Positions 21,487 through 25,547 of a DNA stretch of 25,547 nucleotides are shown here, piece by piece. The first letter of the stretch is position 1, and every line of letters starts with the position of its first letter. A program made the position numbers and the translations under genes. The notes beneath the pieces were generated by a model. It saw only the letters and a program-made list of their open reading frames with translations, made no database searches and was not told the origin of the DNA. This stretch comes from Gnetum montanum (taxonomy: Eukaryota; Streptophyta; Gnetopsida; Gnetales; Gnetaceae), in NCBI GenBank assembly GCA_015680685.1, contig MNCI01006943.1, positions 64,001-89,547 on the forward strand, in the 5' to 3' direction.

Positions 21487-22295
21487 GGGCTAGGGTTGAT
21501 GTGAGATGTGGACTTGGCATCATGTAGCTTGGGTCCCACATAGCATGGGAATGGAGAAGTCACACTGACATGTTACGCTCAAAATGTTATGCTCTAAGTG
21601 TTAAGCTCAAAGTATTACACTCTGCAGGATAGGAATGAGAATTTAGAAATTGCCAAACTATGACCACACCACCTGGATTGCATGTGCCAAAGTCTGAGAG
21701 ACTATCATGTACCTACAAGTAGTGTCAAAACAAATGCAACTTGGATTCTACACTTTGGGACTACATCTTCCACCTATTTGGAGTAGGGTCAGGCATAGGA
21801 ACAATTTTGGGGATTAATGGGGGATGCAAAAGTAAGGGAAATTGCTGATCTTGGCTACCAGAGGGATATTAGAGCTAAAATAAAGGTCAATGCTAAGTTT
21901 TGGAAACTTCTAGAGGCATTTTCCATGTGTCACGTTGTCTACTCTGCACGGCGTGATAGAGCGTAGTGTGAACACTTAGTAAAATTTTTATAAATTTTGA
22001 CTTGCTATACCCATCACGCTATCTACGCTACACATCGTAGCAAAGTGTAACACAAGTAATTTGATGAATTTTTCCAAAATTTGCAATGTTTCTTTGTGGC
22101 ACACTGATCACACTCTGAGGTGTAGCAGGACAGGCAACCTCAGAAGTCAAAAAATTTCCAAATGCATCTTCCATGTCGAGATAGTTTGACAGATCCTTGT
22201 TTGACACTTAGAAAAAATTTGGCCCTAGAACCTATGTCAAGTTGGCTACGCTGTGTAGCATAGCAGATCATGACAGTCTGCAAGATAGAAAATTG

Positions 22296-22402
22296 TCCCA
22301 CAGTTATCCCATTGTTATCCTCTCCACCAATTGTCCCTTGACCCATCTTGCAGTTTAGGGAGATGGGTCAAGGGACAATTGGTGGAGAGGATAACTGTGG
22401 GA
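22296..22402. repeat. 42-bp perfect inverted repeat with an 11-nt bulge
   Basis: The right arm 22361-22402 is the exact reverse complement of the left arm 22296-22348 once 11 extra bases (cattgttatcc, 22310-22320) are removed. The loop is 12 nt (22349-22360). The extra bases resemble a local duplication of the adjacent 'gttatcc'. A further short match outside the arms ('atcatgaca' near 22267 with 'tgtcatgat' near 22408) suggests an originally longer palindrome. Confidence 0.93.
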
Positions 22403-22590
22403 TGTAATGTCATGATGGCTTGTCGCCATAGCATGATCCCTTGTCAAAGTTCTTATGAGGGAGTTAGCATGTGGAGGTGGCATACTCATTAGATTTTGAC
22501 CTCTTGTCGAAGTGCTTGTGAGATGGTCGATCCAGAGTTGAACCAGTTGTGAGATGGAAACTATGCCATTTGACTTGGGTACTTGGCCTA

Positions 22591-22665
22591 TCCCATTTTC
22601 TTTTCTTTTTTTATATTGTTCTTTTTTTTCTTTCCTTTTTCTCTTTTGCTTTTTTTATGTTTTTG
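22591..22665 (-). other. Polypyrimidine/polypurine tract
   Basis: Almost pure T/C on plus (A/G on minus) over about 75 bp. Its place downstream of the Gypsy integrase and upstream of an LTR-like region fits a degenerate or expanded polypurine tract that would prime plus-strand synthesis. It could equally be a simple-sequence expansion. Confidence 0.5.
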
Positions 22666-23735
22666 GGCGAACTGTGTACCAGCATTTGCTTAGAGATAAT
22701 TGCATTGCATCTGTAGGATGGGTGTTTCCTCCCTAGGATGAGTTGTGTTATATCCTTTTGGGGCTTTAACCAATCCACAAAGTCTCCCCATGGGACAAGT
22801 TGCATTACATCCATCATGGGTTCAACAGCTAATTGTAGGAAAGGTTTCATGTGCATTGGGGAAGCTTGCAAGGGATGTGGGAGATTACAAGATCAAGAGG
22901 TAGAGGTTAGTTTGTCTAAGGGGATAGTAGGGTTGTGCACTCTTAAGTAGTTAGGAGAGCCAACGCGGATACATCGGAACAATGCGGTGCATTTCCATTG
23001 CAATGAAATGCATCCTTGAATAGCATCACCTAGGCTTCATGTTGCAAATGCAACATAGAGAAAATAAGAAAAATAACCACCATGTGAGATGAGGGCAAAG
23101 TCCTACTTGCCAGGGCATTACAAGGACAGTGAGTGCTACGTTAGTTACATGCAATGTCCAAAGTAGAAAGGCTAGTACAGGTGTCGACAGTGGTACGTTG
23201 AAAAGTTCCAACAACCACACCAAAAGTGAGCACTTAAGTGGGTAGAGGCGATGGTGATGCAACTGCTCAGAAGTTCTCACCAAAGGCAGGAGCTAGGAAA
23301 CCCAAAAACATGGTAGAGAATTACGTTGCTAGACATTCTTCTAGGCTCAGGTGATGGCGAGGGTTGGAGGATGGTAGTACTATGGCTAGGCCACAGTACT
23401 ACTGGGACTCTAGCAGGTGCTACTAATGGTGAGAGCTACGACTAGAATGATTGGCTGTGGTGATGATAGCTCTGGAAGGTTAGCAAGATACCAAATGACA
23501 TCTCCTAAAGATCAGCAAGATGCTTGGGATGGTGATGTTGCAAATGTCCCATAGGGTTTTTCCTTGATGATGTGAACTTCATTTTGGAACTGCAATGCCC
23601 CACCCCATCCTACCCTAGAAGTGTGGGTAAGTGGTGAAAGATTGAAAGTATTCTTGCTCACTTGTTCGTAGAACTATGTGTGTCAAATTGTAGATTTTGA
23701 ACTATGAACCCAATTTTAGGTCTTGGTAGATTACC
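22666..23735. other. Spacer between polypurine tract and tandem array
   Basis: No recognised coding sequence; the open frames at 22738-22950 (+) and 23026-23283 (-) have no family resemblance and skewed composition. Imperfect repeats of a 'gttgcattacatcc'-type motif about 55 bp apart occur at 22695-22815. A near-perfect 30-nt palindrome (ggtgcatttccattg / caatgaaatgcatcc) is at 22986-23015. Confidence 0.5.
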
Positions 23736-23738
23736 TAT

Positions 23739-23895
23739 TATGCTAGTTTAAGGTCATAGCAGACCATGCTGTGGGTGCTAGTTTAATGTCATAGCCCAAG
23801 GATGTTCTATGCCAGTTTAATGTTGTAGTGGACATCTATGCTAGTTTAATGTCATAGTAGATATTTGTGCTAATTTAGCATCATAGCGGACGTCT
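23739..23895. repeat. Five-copy tandem repeat 3' of the Gypsy integrase
   Basis: Units begin at 'tgctagttta' or variants at 23741, 23776, 23810, 23839 and 23868, so the period is 29-35 bp. A consensus is 'tgctagtttaatgtcatagt' plus 'ggacatcta'. It starts within 40 bp of the integrase stop and looks like the 3' untranslated array of the retroelement. Confidence 0.88.
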
Positions 23896-23932
23896 ACTTG
23901 CCTTGCTCCTGTTGTTGGTGTGATACTACATA

Positions 23933-24976
23933 TCATGTGTAGTATGGATTCAGGTACCAGTGGTTAACAGGATTGGAAAATTCATTATCATCTAGATCAG
24001 TAAGCTTGAAGGCTCCATTGTTGTATGCCTTAGTGACCAAGAACAACCCTTCCCAATTGGCTGAGAATTTATTTGCAAGCTCGCGGATGACCTTGAGGAC
24101 TAGGTTCCCTTTCTTGATTGGGTGTTAATGCTAATTATGATAGTGCTTTTGCCATTTCTTCTCTTATTACTTATTGATGTGATCAAGTGTTTGCATGTGC
24201 TCCTCTTCTACAGAGTTGAGGTTAATGGTTCTCAACTCATTGTTTTGAACCTTATCAATGAAGCTCCAAAGGATCATGCGAAGTGATGGAACCTACAATT
24301 CAAGAGGCAACATTGCATCAGATTTGTACACAAGACTATATGACATTTTACCTATTGTGATTTTTCATGTTGAGTGGTAGGCCCATAGTGCATAGACTAG
24401 TTGTTCATGCCATCGTCCCTTACTATTGTTCAACATCCTCTTCAGAAGGTTGATGATGACCTTGTTTGTAGTCTTCACTTGACCATTTTCTTGCAAGTAG
24501 TATGGTGATGAGAAAGAGTGTTTGATGTTAAGGTTTTCATACAAGGCTTTGGTTTCTACACTGCTAAATTGTGGTCCGTTGTCTATGACTATAGTCATGG
24601 GGAGACCAAACCAAATTACTATGTTTTGAAGAATGAATTTGCAAACTTGCTGCAATGTTTTCTTCCTACAAGGAATGGCTTCAACCCACTTTGTGAAATA
24701 CTCAGTTGCAATAATGATGAAGCTATGTTCTATGGAAGACTTAGGCATTATAGACCTTATGATTTCTAGCCCCCAACATTGGAATGACCACATGATCTAC
24801 GTAGTATGCAGTTTAGGGGGTGGCACATGCATTAGGTTCCCATGCTACTAACACATGTCACATGTCTTGATCTTGGAGATGCAATCGTGCTCCATGTAAG
24901 GCCAATAATAGCCTAGATGTCTAATTTTTTCTGCCATTTCCCTAGGGGCTATATGACATCCACATAGTCCTTCATA
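23933..24976 (-). pseudogene. pol: Gypsy integrase, inactive
   Basis: Integrase would insert the element's cDNA into chromosomal DNA. The HHCC zinc domain spans 24976-24851: the first His of the usual HEG is Tyr (YEGLCGCH), while GYYWPYMEHDC and CDMC are intact. The core occupies the 142-codon stretch 24793-24365. The first catalytic Asp is replaced (WGLEII instead of WGIDVI), the second is present (VIDNGPQF), and the catalytic Glu 36 residues later is Lys (NGQVKTTNK). After a stop and frame change the C-terminal part continues (SYSLVYKSDAMLPLE, then NWEGLFLVTKAYNNGAFKL, where GLF stands for the usual GPY/F motif) to a stop at 23933. No chromodomain is seen. The enzyme is dead by two independent active-site changes plus the breaks. 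Confidence 0.92.
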
Positions 24977-25080
24977 TACTTGGGCAATGATCATTTAACG
25001 CCAAAGACACACTTTTGACTTTGTATTGTCTTAGGCTTAAACAATTTGTATTGTTTTGATGCCAAAGACATACTTTTTGG
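24977..25080 (-). other. RT-integrase deletion junction with short duplication
   Basis: Only ~60 bp separate the last RT motif from the integrase zinc domain, so the RT thumb, RNase H and linker are gone. The junction holds two copies, 61 bp apart, of GCCAAAGACAYACTTTT (25000-25016 and 25061-25077), each encoding K-(C/Y)-V-F-G-(V/I)-K on the minus strand, plus a repeated 'tttgtattgt'. Confidence 0.8.
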
Positions 25081-25547
25081 GATTAAGCCTACGGTCATGT
25101 ATAAGGCAACATTTGAGGACATGGTCCAAGTCATCCGCATGGTCATGAGCCACTTTGGACTTAACTGTTATGTTATCAATGTAGTCATTGAGCAAGTCTA
25201 ACATATAGTCACTAAATATGTACATCATTGCACATTGATATGTTGCTCCTACGTTCTTTAGTCCAAAGTGCATCATTGTATAACAAAATGTACCCCAGGG
25301 GGTAATGAAAATAGTGCTAAGCTAGTTCTTTGGGTTGATGCAAATTTGGTTGTACCCCAAGAACCTATCCATAAATGACAATAAGGCATAACCGAACGTA
25401 GTATCTATGAGGTGGTCAATAGTAGGAAATGAGAAATCATCTTTAATGGTTTTCTTGTTTAGGTCCCGGAAGTTTATGCAAATGTGTATATTTCCATTTT
25501 TCTTGGGAACAATTACGATGTTCAAAACCTAGTCAGTGTAGTCAACT
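25037..25547 (-). pseudogene. pol: Gypsy reverse transcriptase, inactive, cut by window edge
   Basis: RT copies the element's RNA into DNA. From the right edge the minus strand reads NIVIVPKKNGNIHICINF, RDLN, KDDFSFPTIDHLID, LLSFMDRFLGYNQI (motif A with its catalytic Asp), a TAG stop near 25325, then FITPWGTFCYT, FGLKNVGATYQ and DYIDNITVKSK. The last is the YXDD active site, with the second Asp changed to Asn. The segment closes with RLNPKKYVFGIK. A TAG where Trp is expected lies just inside the edge (...VDYTD, stop, VLNIV...). The fingers/palm are recognisable; the thumb and everything to RNase H are deleted. The 5' part lies outside the window. Confidence 0.93.

Larger units (their letters stand above)
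20808..22590 (-). repeat. LTR-like region with TATA box
   Basis: No coding frame is recognised. On the minus strand a TATA box in a typical LTR promoter setting (GCCCTATAAATACCTC, 21490-21475) lies mid-region. Upstream of it, 21585-22270 holds several diverged copies of a 'tacgctgtgtagc'-type motif. The right side borders a long purine tract (22665-22591 on the minus strand), as a 3' LTR would. It could be the 3' LTR of the Gypsy element on its right, the 5' LTR of the element carrying the unknown ORF on its left, or both. No second copy is visible, so the borders are estimates. Confidence 0.45.
22591..25547 (-). mobile_element. Ty3/Gypsy retrotransposon, Tat/Ogre-like, partial and internally deleted
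   Basis: On the minus strand the order is RT (cut by the window edge), integrase, tandem repeats, spacer and purine tract. The pol order RT before IN is Gypsy-type. The RT wording (FITPWGTFCYT, then FGLKNVGATYQ) and the IN wording (GYYWPYMEHDC, ATEYFTKWVEA) match the non-chromovirus Tat/Athila branch; no chromodomain follows IN. Tandem repeats 3' of pol are also known in Tat/Ogre elements. RNase H is missing through an internal deletion, and key catalytic residues are mutated. The left border is tentative. Confidence 0.75.

Noticed and set aside
22611-23283. Minus-strand ORFs 22611-22871 and 23026-23283 as accessory genes
   Set aside because: Low-complexity or skewed composition, no family resemblance, and they overlap the purine tract or spacer repeats.
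23933-24365. Chromodomain after the integrase (chromovirus)
   Set aside because: The C-terminal part ends soon after the GPY/F-like module and no chromodomain-like sequence follows.
24518-24851. Plus-strand ORFs over the integrase
   Set aside because: Antisense shadows of the clearly recognisable minus-strand integrase.

Overview
The window looks like a gene-desert segment of a large plant nuclear genome, most plausibly a gymnosperm. That assignment is inference, from the repeat mix, the deep decay of every element and the general look of the ITS2/LSU remnant. I see no intact host protein gene. Everything recognisable is a repeat, an rRNA pseudogene or a dead LTR retrotransposon. Most damage that can be read codon by codon is a C-to-T or G-to-A transition (CAG to TAG, CGA to TGA, GAT to AAT, GAA to AAA), as expected from long-term cytosine methylation and deamination.

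Layout. 1-1886: two blocks of a 39-bp minisatellite, each preceded by a diverged copy of the same ~200-bp flank, and an inverted copy of part of that flank near 1800-1848. 1887-2553: assembly gap. 2554-5651: a second, unrelated minisatellite of 29-bp units (about 107 units) with a recurring order of unit types. 5652-5910: an ITS2-like stretch. 5911-8518: a plus-strand large-subunit (25S/26S) rRNA pseudogene covering about the first three quarters of the gene, with the 3' quarter absent. 8519-10780: AT-rich sequence with nothing recognised.

10781-17350: a minus-strand Copia-type (SIRE/Maximus-like) LTR retrotransposon with two ~1.1-kb LTRs, an initiator-Met tRNA primer-binding site, a broken gag with two zinc knuckles and a second broken ORF resembling the plant 'putative transposon' (Transposase_32-like) proteins. 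It has no detectable protease, integrase, RT or RNase H, so it was probably non-autonomous. 17351-17605: an LTR fragment of another element. 17840-20721: a long broken minus-strand ORF of unknown family with a globular N-terminal part and a coiled-coil C-terminal part. 20699-20807: a foldback. 20808-22590: an LTR-like region with a TATA box and a striking 42-bp inverted repeat. 22591-25547: the 3' part of a minus-strand Ty3/Gypsy (Tat/Ogre-like) element, with RT cut by the window edge, an internal deletion that removes RNase H, a catalytically dead integrase, a short tandem array and a long polypurine tract (minus strand).

The elements on the right half all point to the minus strand and are probably nested or chained; the rRNA pseudogene points to the plus strand. 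The parts most worth following up are the minisatellite-to-ITS2/LSU junction, the unassigned long ORF at 17.8-20.7 kb, and the unusually well-preserved inverted repeat at 22.3 kb.
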